Assembly: GCF_022712115.1 (NCBI RefSeq)
Contig: NZ_JALAHB010000219.1
Location: 1 to 64,000, forward strand
From: Brevibacterium sp.
Lineage (GTDB): Bacteria > Actinomycetota > Actinomycetes > Actinomycetales > Brevibacteriaceae
Direction: 5' to 3'
Length of the DNA stretch: 64,000 bases
In this document: piece after piece, positions 8,431 to 16,548 of the stretch
How the letters are laid out: each line of letters starts with the position of its first letter
Numbering within the stretch: the first letter of the stretch is position 1
Position numbers and translations under genes: made by a program
Notes under the pieces: generated by a model
Told to the model about the DNA's origin: nothing
What the model saw: the letters and a program-made list of their open reading frames with translations, nothing else
The model's database searches: none

Positions 8431-9647
8431 CGGCGGCTCAGGGGACGGTCGCGGGAGGTTCGGCACCAGCGGGCACCGGGGAGGCGGGCACACCCGCGGA
8501 GACGGGTGTGTGGAGCGAACTCGTGGGGCAGGACCGGGCGATCGCACAGCTGCGCCGTGCGGCGGTGCCCGGCAGCGGTTCGATGACGCATGCCTGGCTC
8601 CTCACCGGCCCGCCCGGTTCCGGCCGGTCCAACGCCGCCCGTGCCTTCGCGGCGGCGCTGCTCACTCCGGACCACGGCGAGAGCCGGAGCCCGGCCGCGG
8701 AACGCGCTCTGCGCGGCACCCACGAGTCCATGACGGTCCTGAGCACGCAGAAGTCGGTCATCACGATCGACGAGGTCCGCGAGCTGGTCGCCACCGCGCA
8801 TCAGTCTCCCGTGAACGCGCCCTGGCGCGTGGTCATCATCGAGGACGCGGACAGGATGTCCGAGAGGACCTCGAACGTCCTGCTGAAGGCGATCGAGGAG
8901 CCGCCGCCGGCCACCGTGTGGATCCTCTGCGCGCCCAGTCAGCAGGACGTGCTCACGACCATCCGGTCCCGGTGCCGCAGCGTCTCCCTCCGCGTGCCGA
9001 GCGCGGATGCGGTCGCACAGCTGCTCGTCCGCCGCGACGGGGTGGATCCGCAGACGGCGCGGTGGGCTGCCCATGCCTCCCAGAGCCACATCGGCCGGGC
9101 CAAGCGGCTCGCTCTCCATCCGGATGCGCGCACGGAGCGTGAGTTCACGCTCGGCATCCCCGCACATCTCACCTCGGTGGGATCCACTGTGCGCATCGCG
9201 GCGCGGATCGTCGATGTGGCCAAGGAGCGCGCGGCGGCGCGGACGGAGAGCCGCAACGCGGAGGAGCGCGATTCCCTCCTGCGGACTCTGGGCGTGGACG
9301 CCGGTGGGAAGATCCCGCCCAGTGCCCGTTCACAGATCAAGCGGCTCGAGGACGAACAGAAGCGGCGGAGCGTGCGGGCGCGCAACGACGAACTCGATTC
9401 GATCTTCATCGAGCTGCTCTCGCTCTACCGGGATGTGCTGGCCCACCAGCTGGGCTCGCGGACGGAGTTCATCAATGTCGAGGAGACGGAGCGCATCGCC
9501 CGCCTCGCCGCGGAGAGTGACGAGACGACCACCCTCATGAGGATCGACGTGCTCCGGAAGGCGCGGGAGCGGCTCGCCACCAACATGGCTCCGGCGCTCG
9601 TGGTCGAGGCGGCCTTCATCGGACTCTCCAACCCCTGGATCGTCTGA
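8427..9647 (+). CDS. holB: DNA polymerase III subunit delta'
   Basis: Clamp-loader subunit delta', an AAA+ family protein of 406 residues that works with DnaX and HolA to load the sliding clamp. Start GTG 8427 overlaps the tmk stop (GTGA). The P-loop-like TGPPGSGRSNAAR, the VVIIEDADRMSERTSNVLLKAIEEPP block (Walker B region) and the sensor region TIRSRCRSVSLR are present. The tmk-holB order is the usual actinobacterial one. Oddity: the zinc-module cysteines normally found between the P-loop and the Walker B region of delta' are absent; that stretch reads LLTPDHGESRSPAAERALRG. The C-terminal collar domain is intact in length. Confidence 0.93.
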   Translation: MTAAQGTVAGGSAPAGTGEAGTPAETGVWSELVGQDRAIAQLRRAAVPGSGSMTHAWLLTGPPGSGRSNAARAFAAALLTPDHGESRSPAAERALRGTHESMTVLSTQKSVITIDEVRELVATAHQSPVNAPWRVVIIEDADRMSERTSNVLLKAIEEPPPATVWILCAPSQQDVLTTIRSRCRSVSLRVPSADAVAQLLVRRDGVDPQTARWAAHASQSHIGRAKRLALHPDARTEREFTLGIPAHLTSVGSTVRIAARIVDVAKERAAARTESRNAEERDSLLRTLGVDAGGKIPPSARSQIKRLEDEQKRRSVRARNDELDSIFIELLSLYRDVLAHQLGSRTEFINVEETERIARLAAESDETTTLMRIDVLRKARERLATNMAPALVVEAAFIGLSNPWIV

Positions 9648-9693
9648 GCGGCACCCTGACCGCAGTGCGGGACCCGGCTGAGGGCGCCCCGCC

Positions 9694-10884
9694 TCAGACC
9701 GCGCGGGCCGGTGCCGTGCGGTCGGCGGGGGCCGGTGCTCTCATGGGCTCCAGGGGACGTTCCAGCAGCGAGGCGATGAGCCCGGCGACCAGCTCCACCC
9801 TCCTGGGTATCCATTCGACCAGGGCGTGCTCGTCGTCCGCGTGTGAGCCTCCGCCCACCGTGCCGAGGCCGTCGAGGGTGGGAGCGCCCACGCCGGCGGC
9901 GAAGTTCGCGTCCGAGCCTCCGCCCACGCGGATGCGCCGCAGCTCCGGGTGCCCCAGCGCTGCGGCGACCTCCCGCGCGCGTGCGTAGAGCCCCGCTGCG
10001 GCGGCCTCCTCGAGCGGGGGACGGTTGATCCCGCCGTGGAGCACCAGCTCCGCTCGCGGGTCCATCGCCCGCAGCGCCCGCAGTGCGGTGTCCACGCGTT
10101 CCTGCTCCGCGGTGGTCTCCGCCCGGGAGTCGATGGCGAGCGTGCCGCGTGCCGGCACCGTGTTGGTGGTGGTGCCGGAGTGCATGACGGCCGGGACCAC
10201 CGTGGTTCCGCGTTCGGCGTCGCCCAGAGCGGATGCGGCGAGCACCTGATGGGCGAGCTCCACGGTCGCGTTCACGCCCTTCTCCGGCTCGACGCCGGCG
10301 TGGGCGGCGCGGCCGAGCGCCTCGAGTTCGTAGATCGCCACGCCCTTGCGCGCGATCTTGACCTCCCCGGAACCCCCGCCGGACTCGAACACGAGCACGG
10401 CCTCGGCCCCGGCGGAGAGCTCCTCGATGAGCGTCCGCGAGGTGAGGGAGCCCAGCTCCTCGTCGCCGGTGATGAGCACGGTGACCCCGTCCAGCAGATC
10501 CTCGCCCGCGGTGGCGAGGAGCGCGGCGACGGCGTGGAGGGCGATGAGGACGCCGCCCTTCATGTCGTCGGCACCGGGGCCGCGGATGATCCCGTCCTCC
10601 ACGGAGAAGGGCATGCGTGCGAGTGTGCCGCGCGGCCAGACCGTGTCGTGGTGCCCGATGAGCAGGATGCGGCGGGGGCCGGTGCCCACGTCGAACAGGA
10701 TGTGCGGGTAGCCCTCGAGGGTGCGGACGCGAGGACGGATGCCGGTGATCTCCTCGCCCACCTCCGCGATGAGCGCGGCGCTGGCTGCGAGGGCACGGGG
10801 ATCCGAGGACGGCGACTCGCACTCGATGAGGCGGCGGAGCTGCGCGAGGAACGTCGCAAGACTCTCCTGGGAGAACCTGATCAC
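9694..10884 (-). CDS. M20 family metallopeptidase (glutamate carboxypeptidase-like)
   Basis: Zinc-dependent exopeptidase of the M20 family, 396 residues, most like glutamate carboxypeptidase (CPG2) proteins. Metal and catalytic motifs are GHHDTVWP (His and Asp ligands), GPGADDMKGG (bridging Asp) and TGDEELGS (catalytic Glu-Glu pair); a dimerisation-domain His appears in GRAAHAGVEPE. No signal peptide is visible, so it is probably cytoplasmic. The start is GTG 10884 with a GAGGAGTGAGGA ribosome site. A -10-like TAGTCT lies about 84 bases upstream on the minus strand (10968-10973). It converges with holB. The substrate could be an N-acyl or glutamyl amino acid; no context decides it. Confidence 0.85.
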   Translation of the reverse strand: MIRFSQESLATFLAQLRRLIECESPSSDPRALAASAALIAEVGEEITGIRPRVRTLEGYPHILFDVGTGPRRILLIGHHDTVWPRGTLARMPFSVEDGIIRGPGADDMKGGVLIALHAVAALLATAGEDLLDGVTVLITGDEELGSLTSRTLIEELSAGAEAVLVFESGGGSGEVKIARKGVAIYELEALGRAAHAGVEPEKGVNATVELAHQVLAASALGDAERGTTVVPAVMHSGTTTNTVPARGTLAIDSRAETTAEQERVDTALRALRAMDPRAELVLHGGINRPPLEEAAAAGLYARAREVAAALGHPELRRIRVGGGSDANFAAGVGAPTLDGLGTVGGGSHADDEHALVEWIPRRVELVAGLIASLLERPLEPMRAPAPADRTAPARAV

Positions 10885-11082
10885 GTGTTCCTCACTCCTC
10901 TTCCCTCCTGCGCGGTGGTGCGCTGCCGTCCGGACGCGTTGCGGGGCCTGCGTGACCCACTCGGAAGAGACTACGTGATCCGGGACGGGTCACCGGCCCG
11001 GAGGTGCGGAAGCGGACCGGGCGCGCGCCCACGATGAGGCGGAGTTCCCGGGCGGGTGCGGAGCGCAGGTCCGGGTGCGCAC

Positions 11083-11808
11083 CTAGAACGCGAAGGCGAG
11101 TTTGGCCGCGATCATCACCATGACGGCCGCGACGCCCAGGTCGATGGCCTTCCATGCCCGTGGGCTGCGCAGAGCTGGAGCGAGCCGGTGCGCACCCCAG
11201 CCCAGAGCGCTGAACCAGACGAGCGAGGCGACGATCGCGCCGCCGGCGAACACCCACGGAGAGGTCTGCTGGTTGGCGACGGAGCCCAGCATGACGACGG
11301 TGTCGAGGTAGACGTGGGGGTTGAGCAGCGAGAGCGAAGCCGTCATCAGGCCCACGCGGAGGGCGGTGGGGGCACCGCGCACGGCTGTGGAGGTGTTGCC
11401 GGCAGCGGTGGCCGCGGCGGAGCCGGAGACGGCCGGCGACGCCGCGGCACCGCCGGAAGCAGATGTGGCACCCGGAGCACTCGTGTCCTGAGGCTCCGCG
11501 GCCTCGAGCGCGGAGCCGGAGAACGCGGAACGCACGCTGCCTGCCGCAAACCACAGCAGATAGGCGACGCCGCCCCAGCGCAGTGCCGTGATCAGCCACG
11601 GCGCGTGTTCGAGAACCGTGCCGATCCCCGCCGTGCCCAGGGAGATGAGCACGATGTCCACGAGGGAGCAGACCGCGACCACCACCCCCACGTGCTCGCG
11701 GCGGACGCCCTGCCGCAGGACGAAGGCGTTCTGTGCGCCGATCGCGACGATGAGACCGAGGCCGGTGAGGAAGCCGGTGAGCGCGAGGAGGAGGGAATCA
11801 GGCTGCAT
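11083..11808 (-). CDS. lysE: LysE/ArgO family amino-acid exporter
   Basis: Inner-membrane exporter of basic amino acids, 241 residues. The N-terminal GLGLIVAIGAQNAFVLRQG motif is characteristic of LysE/ArgO, and the LLNPHVYLDT motif in the second half also fits. About six hydrophobic segments are seen. A low-complexity Ala/Ser/Gly insert of ~50 residues sits in the loop between the two halves (about residues 97-150), where the family normally has a shorter cytoplasmic loop. It is divergent from a LysG/ArgP-type regulator 71 bases away, the classic lysE-lysG arrangement of Corynebacterium, so it is probably induced by intracellular Lys/Arg via that regulator. Confidence 0.9.
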   Translation of the reverse strand: MQPDSLLLALTGFLTGLGLIVAIGAQNAFVLRQGVRREHVGVVVAVCSLVDIVLISLGTAGIGTVLEHAPWLITALRWGGVAYLLWFAAGSVRSAFSGSALEAAEPQDTSAPGATSASGGAAASPAVSGSAAATAAGNTSTAVRGAPTALRVGLMTASLSLLNPHVYLDTVVMLGSVANQQTSPWVFAGGAIVASLVWFSALGWGAHRLAPALRSPRAWKAIDLGVAAVMVMIAAKLAFAF

Positions 11809-11879
11809 GGGTGAGACGGTAGGGCCGGAGCTCGCATGCAGTCCACTGACATGACCTGTATCCGGTTAAGGTGGGCTTC

Positions 11880-12737
11880 ATGGAACCGAGCCTCGCGCAG
11901 CTGGCCGCACTCGTCGCCGTCGTGGACGAGGGCGCCTTCGACTCCGCCGCGACAGCGCTGGGTGTGACGACCTCGGCGGTCTCCCAGCGCGTGCGCGGTC
12001 TGGAGCGGTCGCTGGGCAGCGTGCTCCTCACCCGCTCCTCGCCTCCGCGGGTGACGGACGCGGGGGAGAGGATTCTCGGACACGCGCGCCAGATCGTCGC
12101 ACTGGCCGGGGAGATCACCGCGGCCGAGGCCCCGGCCCGGTCCGCACTCGCGGTCGCAGTGGGTGCGGATGCGCTGGGGACCTGGCTGGAACCGGTCCTT
12201 GCGGACGCCGGACGGTGGGAGGACGTGGTGCTGCGCCTGCGGGTGGCGGATCAGGATGTGGCGCACGAGGCGCTGGCCCGCGGCGAGGTGATGGGCGCAC
12301 TGAGCACGCGCACACAGGCCCAGACCGGCTGCACCGCGGTGCCGCTGGGCATCCTCCGGTACTGGCCGTGCGTCTCCGCGGAGCTGTGGGAACGGCACGG
12401 CGGCCTCGCGACCTGCCCCGTGCTCGTGTTCGACGGGGACGACGACCTGCAGCATCAGGTGCTGCGCCGGCAGGACGCAGGTGCCGGAGCACCCCTGCAC
12501 GTGGTGGGTTCGATGGAGGGATTCGCAGCGGCGGTGCGCGCCGGGCTCGGATGGGGCTGCCTGCCGGAGCTGCAGCTGGCGCGGATGGACGACACCGGGG
12601 ACATCATGCGGATCCCGGGCGAGGGGCCGGTGGACGTGCCGCTGCACTGGCACCGCTGGGCCACTCCGCTGCCCGCGCTCGACCGCTTCACGGACTCGCT
12701 GAGAGGTGCGGCGGCAGGGTCTCTGCGAGCGGTGTGA
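11880..12737 (+). CDS. lysG: LysR family regulator, LysG/ArgP type
   Basis: LysR-type transcriptional activator of 285 residues, ArgP/IciA/LysG branch, expected to sense Lys, Arg or His and activate the divergent lysE. The N-terminal winged helix-turn-helix reads FDSAATALGVTTSAVSQRVRGLE; the rest is the two-lobe effector domain. ATG 11880 is chosen because AAGGTGG lies just upstream; a GTG nine bases earlier is possible. The 71-base intergenic region must hold both promoters and the operator. Nothing unusual in codon use or length. Confidence 0.9.
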   Translation: MEPSLAQLAALVAVVDEGAFDSAATALGVTTSAVSQRVRGLERSLGSVLLTRSSPPRVTDAGERILGHARQIVALAGEITAAEAPARSALAVAVGADALGTWLEPVLADAGRWEDVVLRLRVADQDVAHEALARGEVMGALSTRTQAQTGCTAVPLGILRYWPCVSAELWERHGGLATCPVLVFDGDDDLQHQVLRRQDAGAGAPLHVVGSMEGFAAAVRAGLGWGCLPELQLARMDDTGDIMRIPGEGPVDVPLHWHRWATPLPALDRFTDSLRGAAAGSLRAV

Positions 12738-12789
12738 CGGCGATGGGCGAGACGTGTGCAGCATCACGTGCGGACCGTTGCCCTCTGCT

Positions 12790-12826
12790 TTGACCTCCGA
12801 GGTTCGCTGGCTATAGGCTAGTCCGC
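12790..12826 (+). promoter_or_regulatory. Promoter of tRNA-Thr
   Basis: A TTGACC -35 box at 12790-12795 and TAGGCT (12814-12819) or TATAGG (12812-12817) as -10 box are spaced 18 or 16 bases apart and end just before the tRNA gene at 12830. Confidence 0.6.
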
Positions 12827-12829
12827 GTT

Positions 12830-12902
12830 GCCGCCTTAGCTCAGTCGGCAGAGCGTCTCACTCGTAATGAGAAGGTCGTGGGTTCGATTCCCACAGGCGG
12901 CT
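12830..12902 (+). tRNA. tRNA-Thr (anticodon CGT)
   Basis: A full cloverleaf can be drawn. The 7-bp acceptor stem pairs GCCGCCT with AGGCGGC, the D-arm is GCTC/GAGC, and the anticodon stem TCTCA/TGAGA encloses a 7-base loop with CGT at 12863-12865. The T-arm is GTGGG/CCCAC with loop TTCGATT. CCA is not encoded. It reads ACG threonine codons. Confidence 0.97.
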
Positions 12903-12910
12903 CGGCAACG

Positions 12911-12945
12911 GCCCTCCACCAGATGATCCATCCTGTGGAGGGCTT
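12911..12945 (+). terminator. Terminator after tRNA-Thr
   Basis: Perfect 9-bp inverted repeat GCCCTCCAC / GTGGAGGGC (12911-12919 and 12935-12943) directly followed by TTT, starting eight bases after the tRNA. Confidence 0.7.
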
Positions 12946-13048
12946 TCGCGTTCCCACGAGCGCGCACCCTCCCGATGAGGGGAGCCGGTGTCTGTGCAGG
13001 CACTGGGAGGCCGAACGTGAATGGACGTTTCGGGGAGCTGTCACCACG

Positions 13049-13783
13049 ATGCCTGACGAGTACGCCATCGATGCGGCGCAGTTCGCGCGGACCCTGATCG
13101 AGCAGCGCCGGACGCAGATGAAGGGTGGGCTGTACCACCTGAATCAGGTGCAGATGGCTTTCAACACCAATCGCATCGAGGGCAGTGCGCTGGATGCCGA
13201 GCAGACGAGATACATCTACGAGACGCGCACCGTCGCAGGGGACAACGTCTCTGTGGATGACGTGGTGGAGACCGTCAACAGCTTCGAGCTGTTCGACGAG
13301 ATGCTCGACAGGATGGCTGAGCCGATCACCGCAGCGACCATGAAGGACTACCACCGGATCTTCAAGCGGGGAACCGCTGACGCGCGCAGACCTGCCTTCG
13401 CCGTGGGGGACTGGAAGCGTCAGGCGAACGTGGTGGGCGGCGGCAGCACGACCCCTCCGGCTGAGGTTTCGGAGGCGATCGAAGACCTCCTCACGCGGAC
13501 CCCGGAGCAGATGTCGTTCGAGGACATCGTCGATTTCCACCACGCGTTCGAGGCCATCCATCCGTTCCAGGACGGCAATGGCCGTGTGGGCAGGATGCTC
13601 ATGTTCCAGCAGTGCCTGCAGAACGGCATCATGCCGTTCATCGTGCTGGACGCGCAGAAGGCCTTCTACTACCGCGGGCTCCACGAGTACTGGGAGACCC
13701 CAGGGTTCCTGCGTGAGACCTTCCGTGCGATGCAGGATGCCTACTACGCCTGCTTCGAGCCATTCGTGGAGATCGCCGACTGA
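13049..13783 (+). CDS. fic: Fic family protein, class II-type with N-terminal inhibitory motif
   Basis: Fic-domain protein of 244 residues, expected to transfer AMP (or another NMP) from a nucleotide to a hydroxyl side chain of a target protein. The complete catalytic motif HPFQDGNGRVGR spans H171-R182. An (S/T)xxxE(G/N) autoinhibitory motif, TNRIEG at residues 40-45, precedes the Fic core, marking a class II Fic that represses its own activity. The start ATG 13049 is chosen because the open frame further upstream runs through the tRNA gene. It stands alone downstream of tRNA-Thr with no partner antitoxin, so it is more likely a self-regulated enzyme than half of a toxin-antitoxin pair. Confidence 0.88.
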   Translation: MPDEYAIDAAQFARTLIEQRRTQMKGGLYHLNQVQMAFNTNRIEGSALDAEQTRYIYETRTVAGDNVSVDDVVETVNSFELFDEMLDRMAEPITAATMKDYHRIFKRGTADARRPAFAVGDWKRQANVVGGGSTTPPAEVSEAIEDLLTRTPEQMSFEDIVDFHHAFEAIHPFQDGNGRVGRMLMFQQCLQNGIMPFIVLDAQKAFYYRGLHEYWETPGFLRETFRAMQDAYYACFEPFVEIAD

Positions 13784-13861
13784 CCTCGCGGGCAATTCCG
13801 CGCCGACTTCACTACGATCGACGGTGAGAGGCCATGAGGCCGGACCCGCTGAGGAGGCGCT

Positions 13862-14767
13862 GTGGAGCTGACCGGAGACGTGTTCGTCGGCATCGACGGA
13901 TCCATGCAGAGCGACGAGGCCGCGGCCTGGGCGCTGAAGGAACTCCGGGGGACCGGGCACGCACTGAGGCTGGTGCACGTGATCACCCCCGCGCATCTGG
14001 AGATCGACGACGAGACGGAGCTCCGGCAGGCGGGCGAGGAGCTGCTCACCTCCCTGTCCTCCCGCCTGAGTGAGCTCGACGCCGCCCACCCGGAGGGGGC
14101 CTCGGGCACGGAGATCCGCACGGAGGTGGTGGTGGGCGACGCCGGTGAGGTGCTGAGCGATCGCGCCTACGACGCCGGGCTCCTGGTCCTGGGCCACCAC
14201 GGCGCGGGCCAGGTCAACAGCCGCCGGATCGGCACCGTGAGCTTCGGACTGCCCGGCCACGCGCTCAGCGCGGTGCTCGTCCACACGGCGGGAGCCGGCC
14301 GCGAGTTCGACGATCCGGCGGCCCACCCTGTGCACCCTGCGCCGGGCGGTGGGGTCGTGGTGGGACTGGACACCTCCGAGTACGCAGGCGTCGCCGCGCT
14401 CGACGCGGCCTCGTTCGCCGTCCGCAACGGCCTGCCGCTGCGACTGCTGGTGGGCATCGACGCGCTCTCCGAGCGCACGCTCGCGGAGCGGAAGGCGCAG
14501 GGGGACCTGGCCTGGCTGCGCGAGGAGTTCCCCGGGCTCGAGGCGGAGGTCGAGTTCCTGCCCGGTGAGCCGGCCGCGCTGCTGATCCAGGCCTCGGCGA
14601 CGGCGGACCTCCTCGTCATGGGTAAGCGGGGCCTGGGGCAGTTCGAGGCGATGACCTCGCAGCTGGGGCGGACCAGCTCCGCGGTCCTCTCCGCCGCCCT
14701 CTCCAGCGTTCTGCTGGTGCCCTATCGCCGGGATCCGCGTCTGAGGAAGCGCGAGCCCCAGGACTGA
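13862..14767 (+). CDS. Tandem-domain universal stress protein
   Basis: Universal stress protein of 301 residues with two UspA domains, a common actinobacterial form. Domain 1 (about residues 5-140) starts VFVGIDGSMQSDEAAAWA and contains LLVLGHHGAGQ; domain 2 (about 160-290) starts VVVGLDTSEYAGVAALDAA and contains LLVMGKRGLGQ. The GxxG(9-10)G(S/T) ATP-binding signature is imperfect in both domains. The start is GTG 13862 with a GAGGAGGCG ribosome site. It is ten bases from the following SDR gene, so they are probably co-transcribed. The exact role is unknown; the family is linked to dormancy, hypoxia and general stress. Confidence 0.88.
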   Translation: MELTGDVFVGIDGSMQSDEAAAWALKELRGTGHALRLVHVITPAHLEIDDETELRQAGEELLTSLSSRLSELDAAHPEGASGTEIRTEVVVGDAGEVLSDRAYDAGLLVLGHHGAGQVNSRRIGTVSFGLPGHALSAVLVHTAGAGREFDDPAAHPVHPAPGGGVVVGLDTSEYAGVAALDAASFAVRNGLPLRLLVGIDALSERTLAERKAQGDLAWLREEFPGLEAEVEFLPGEPAALLIQASATADLLVMGKRGLGQFEAMTSQLGRTSSAVLSAALSSVLLVPYRRDPRLRKREPQD

Positions 14768-14777
14768 GCGCCGCGAC

Positions 14778-15767
14778 GTGGGCGGGCGCACCGGTGCCGG
14801 TTCGCGCATACGCGGCCGCACCGTCCTGGTGACGGGCGGCAGCGACGGTGTGGGGCGCGAGATCGTCCGCGGGCTGGTGGCCCTCGGCGCTCATGTGCTC
14901 ATGCCGGTGCGCGATCGTGCGAAGGGACTGCGCGTGCGTGCGGACCTCCTGGGTTCTCTGCCTCCCGCGGCCCTCGAGCAGTCCCGGGCACGGCGCTCGG
15001 ACGTCTCTGGGGTCTCCGGGCAGCAGCCCGGAGTGACGCTCATGGACCTCGATCTGGAGAGCCTGGCCTCGGTGCGCACGCTTGCGGTCGAGCTTCTCGG
15101 CGCGGACGCACCCCTCGACGCGCTCGTGCTCAACGCCGGGATCGTGCCGATGGGCGAAGGGCCCCGCCGGCTCACCGAGGACGGGATCGAGCGCACCCTC
15201 CAGACCAGCTTCCTCGGCCACTTCGCTCTCACGACTGCACTGGTCCCGCTCCTGCGGCAGAGCCGGGGACAGGTCGTCGTGCAGTGCAGCGCCGCGACGG
15301 CGAGGGGGCGCATCGACCTCGCCGACCTGCAGTCAGCGCACGCGTACCGCCCGTTCGCCGCGTACCGGACGTCCAAGCAGGCCCTGGGCGTCTTCGCGGC
15401 AGAGCTGTCGCGCCGGAGCGCGGCCGGCGGGTGGGGTGTCCGGGTCCGGGCCTGCCACCCGGGCATGGTGCTCGGCACTGCCATCGCTCCGCGCGTACGT
15501 GCGCGCCTCCCGCAGCGTCTGATCCGCCTTGCGGAGCGGCTGGGCAACACGCCCGCCGAGGCCGCCTCCACCGCCCTGGCCGCGGTGGAATCCCCGCGCC
15601 GAGGGTTCCGGATGTTCGTGCCCGGCGGACCGCTGGAGCTGCGCGGCTCGCCGCGCGAGCGTGCACCGTGGCCGTCGCTCCTGGACGCCGCTCAGGGGTG
15701 CGAACTCTGGCGGGAAGCGGAGCTGCTTGGCTATTCTCGGATCACCCGATCGAGAGGCTTGCGATGA
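14778..15767 (+). CDS. Short-chain dehydrogenase/reductase
   Basis: NAD(P)-dependent SDR of 329 residues, similar in layout to retinol-dehydrogenase-like SDRs that act on hydrophobic alcohols or ketones. It has the nucleotide motif TGGSDGVG, the NAG motif in LVLNAGIVPMG, a catalytic Ser in QCSAATARG and the YRTSK (YxxxK) pair. The start is GTG 14778 with a weak ribosome site. Its stop overlaps the ATG of the lipoprotein gene (ATGA at 15764-15767), so the two are coupled. The physiological substrate cannot be inferred. Confidence 0.82.
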   Translation: MGGRTGAGSRIRGRTVLVTGGSDGVGREIVRGLVALGAHVLMPVRDRAKGLRVRADLLGSLPPAALEQSRARRSDVSGVSGQQPGVTLMDLDLESLASVRTLAVELLGADAPLDALVLNAGIVPMGEGPRRLTEDGIERTLQTSFLGHFALTTALVPLLRQSRGQVVVQCSAATARGRIDLADLQSAHAYRPFAAYRTSKQALGVFAAELSRRSAAGGWGVRVRACHPGMVLGTAIAPRVRARLPQRLIRLAERLGNTPAEAASTALAAVESPRRGFRMFVPGGPLELRGSPRERAPWPSLLDAAQGCELWREAELLGYSRITRSRGLR

Positions 15768-16462
15768 AGCTGACGACGATGCGGCGCCGTGCCGCGGCCT
15801 CTGCTGTCCTCCTGGCCCTGGCGGGAGTGAGCGGCTGTGCAGGTGGAGGCGGACCAGATGTCAGCGCTGAAGGACAGGTGGCATATGCCTGCGCGCTCGC
15901 GGCCAGGGCCGCGGCAGGCCTGCAGAGCCCTGACGACTGGGAGGCGCCGGAGATGATCGGCGAGAGCGCAGAGCCGGCTGCCGTCGAGCTGGCGGCGGCG
16001 GGCAGTCTGGCGGGCGGCATCGCCGCGTTCGATATCCCCGGTCACGGCGGGATCTCCGCTGCCGGGAAGGACCTGGTGGGCGGGGTGTCGCAGATGAATG
16101 CCGGGGCGCTGGAGGACGCACTGGGGCGTATGAACGCCGCGTGTGACCAGGAGGTGCCCGAGCGCCCTCCGGAGGAGCACACCTCCGCGGAAGGACGAGT
16201 CGTCTACGCGTGTGCACTCGCTGAGTTCGTGCGCGAGGAGCGTGGAGATGCCGGCACCTGGGGCGGCATAGGGGAGGAGCCGGCGTTGCACGAAGCCGGC
16301 AGCGTGGGTGCACTGTTGGGCGGACTCAACGGCCATGTGATGCCGGAGGCCCCGGCTGTCTCCACGGAGGGAGCCGCGGTGGTGCGCAGTGTGACGGTCC
16401 TCGACGCGGACGGAGTGGACGCGAGCCTCGATGCCGTGATCTCTGCGTGTCAGGCGCGGTGA
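15764..16462 (+). CDS. Lipoprotein with two tandem Cys-containing repeats, unknown function
   Basis: Predicted secreted lipoprotein of 232 residues that I do not recognise as a named family. The N-terminus has Arg residues, a hydrophobic stretch and a lipobox VSGC with the lipidated C25. The mature part contains two similar units. Each begins SAEG(Q/R)V(A/V)YACALA, continues with an acidic/Gly segment and a helix, and ends with a second Cys (NAACDQ in unit 1, ISACQA in unit 2). Each unit therefore has one Cys near its start and one at its end, which suggests a disulfide per repeat. Translational overlap with the SDR upstream suggests co-expression. Confidence 0.75.
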   Translation: MKLTTMRRRAAASAVLLALAGVSGCAGGGGPDVSAEGQVAYACALAARAAAGLQSPDDWEAPEMIGESAEPAAVELAAAGSLAGGIAAFDIPGHGGISAAGKDLVGGVSQMNAGALEDALGRMNAACDQEVPERPPEEHTSAEGRVVYACALAEFVREERGDAGTWGGIGEEPALHEAGSVGALLGGLNGHVMPEAPAVSTEGAAVVRSVTVLDADGVDASLDAVISACQAR

Positions 16463-16483
16463 ACGAACAGTTCTCCAAGGCTC

Positions 16484-16517
16484 CTGTTGCCGATTCGCGG
16501 GGTCTCTGTTGCCGATT
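16484..16517. repeat. 12-bp direct repeat CTGTTGCCGATT
   Basis: CTGTTGCCGATT occurs at 16484-16495 and again at 16506-16517, 22 bases apart, in the short gap between the lipoprotein and the convergent tetR gene. No function can be assigned. Confidence 0.6.
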
Positions 16518-16548
16518 TGCCGGAGCCTCCGGTGCGGTTCTGCGGGCC

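Noticed and set aside
5899..8547. 882-codon minus-strand frame across tmk
   Set aside because: Antisense to Tmk with its intact P-loop. The product is rich in Gly/His/Arg with no domain and exists only because stops are rare at this GC content.
12878..13048. N-terminal extension of the Fic protein through the tRNA gene
   Set aside because: The frame is open, but it would translate the tRNA 3' half and terminator. ATG 13049 gives the expected protein.
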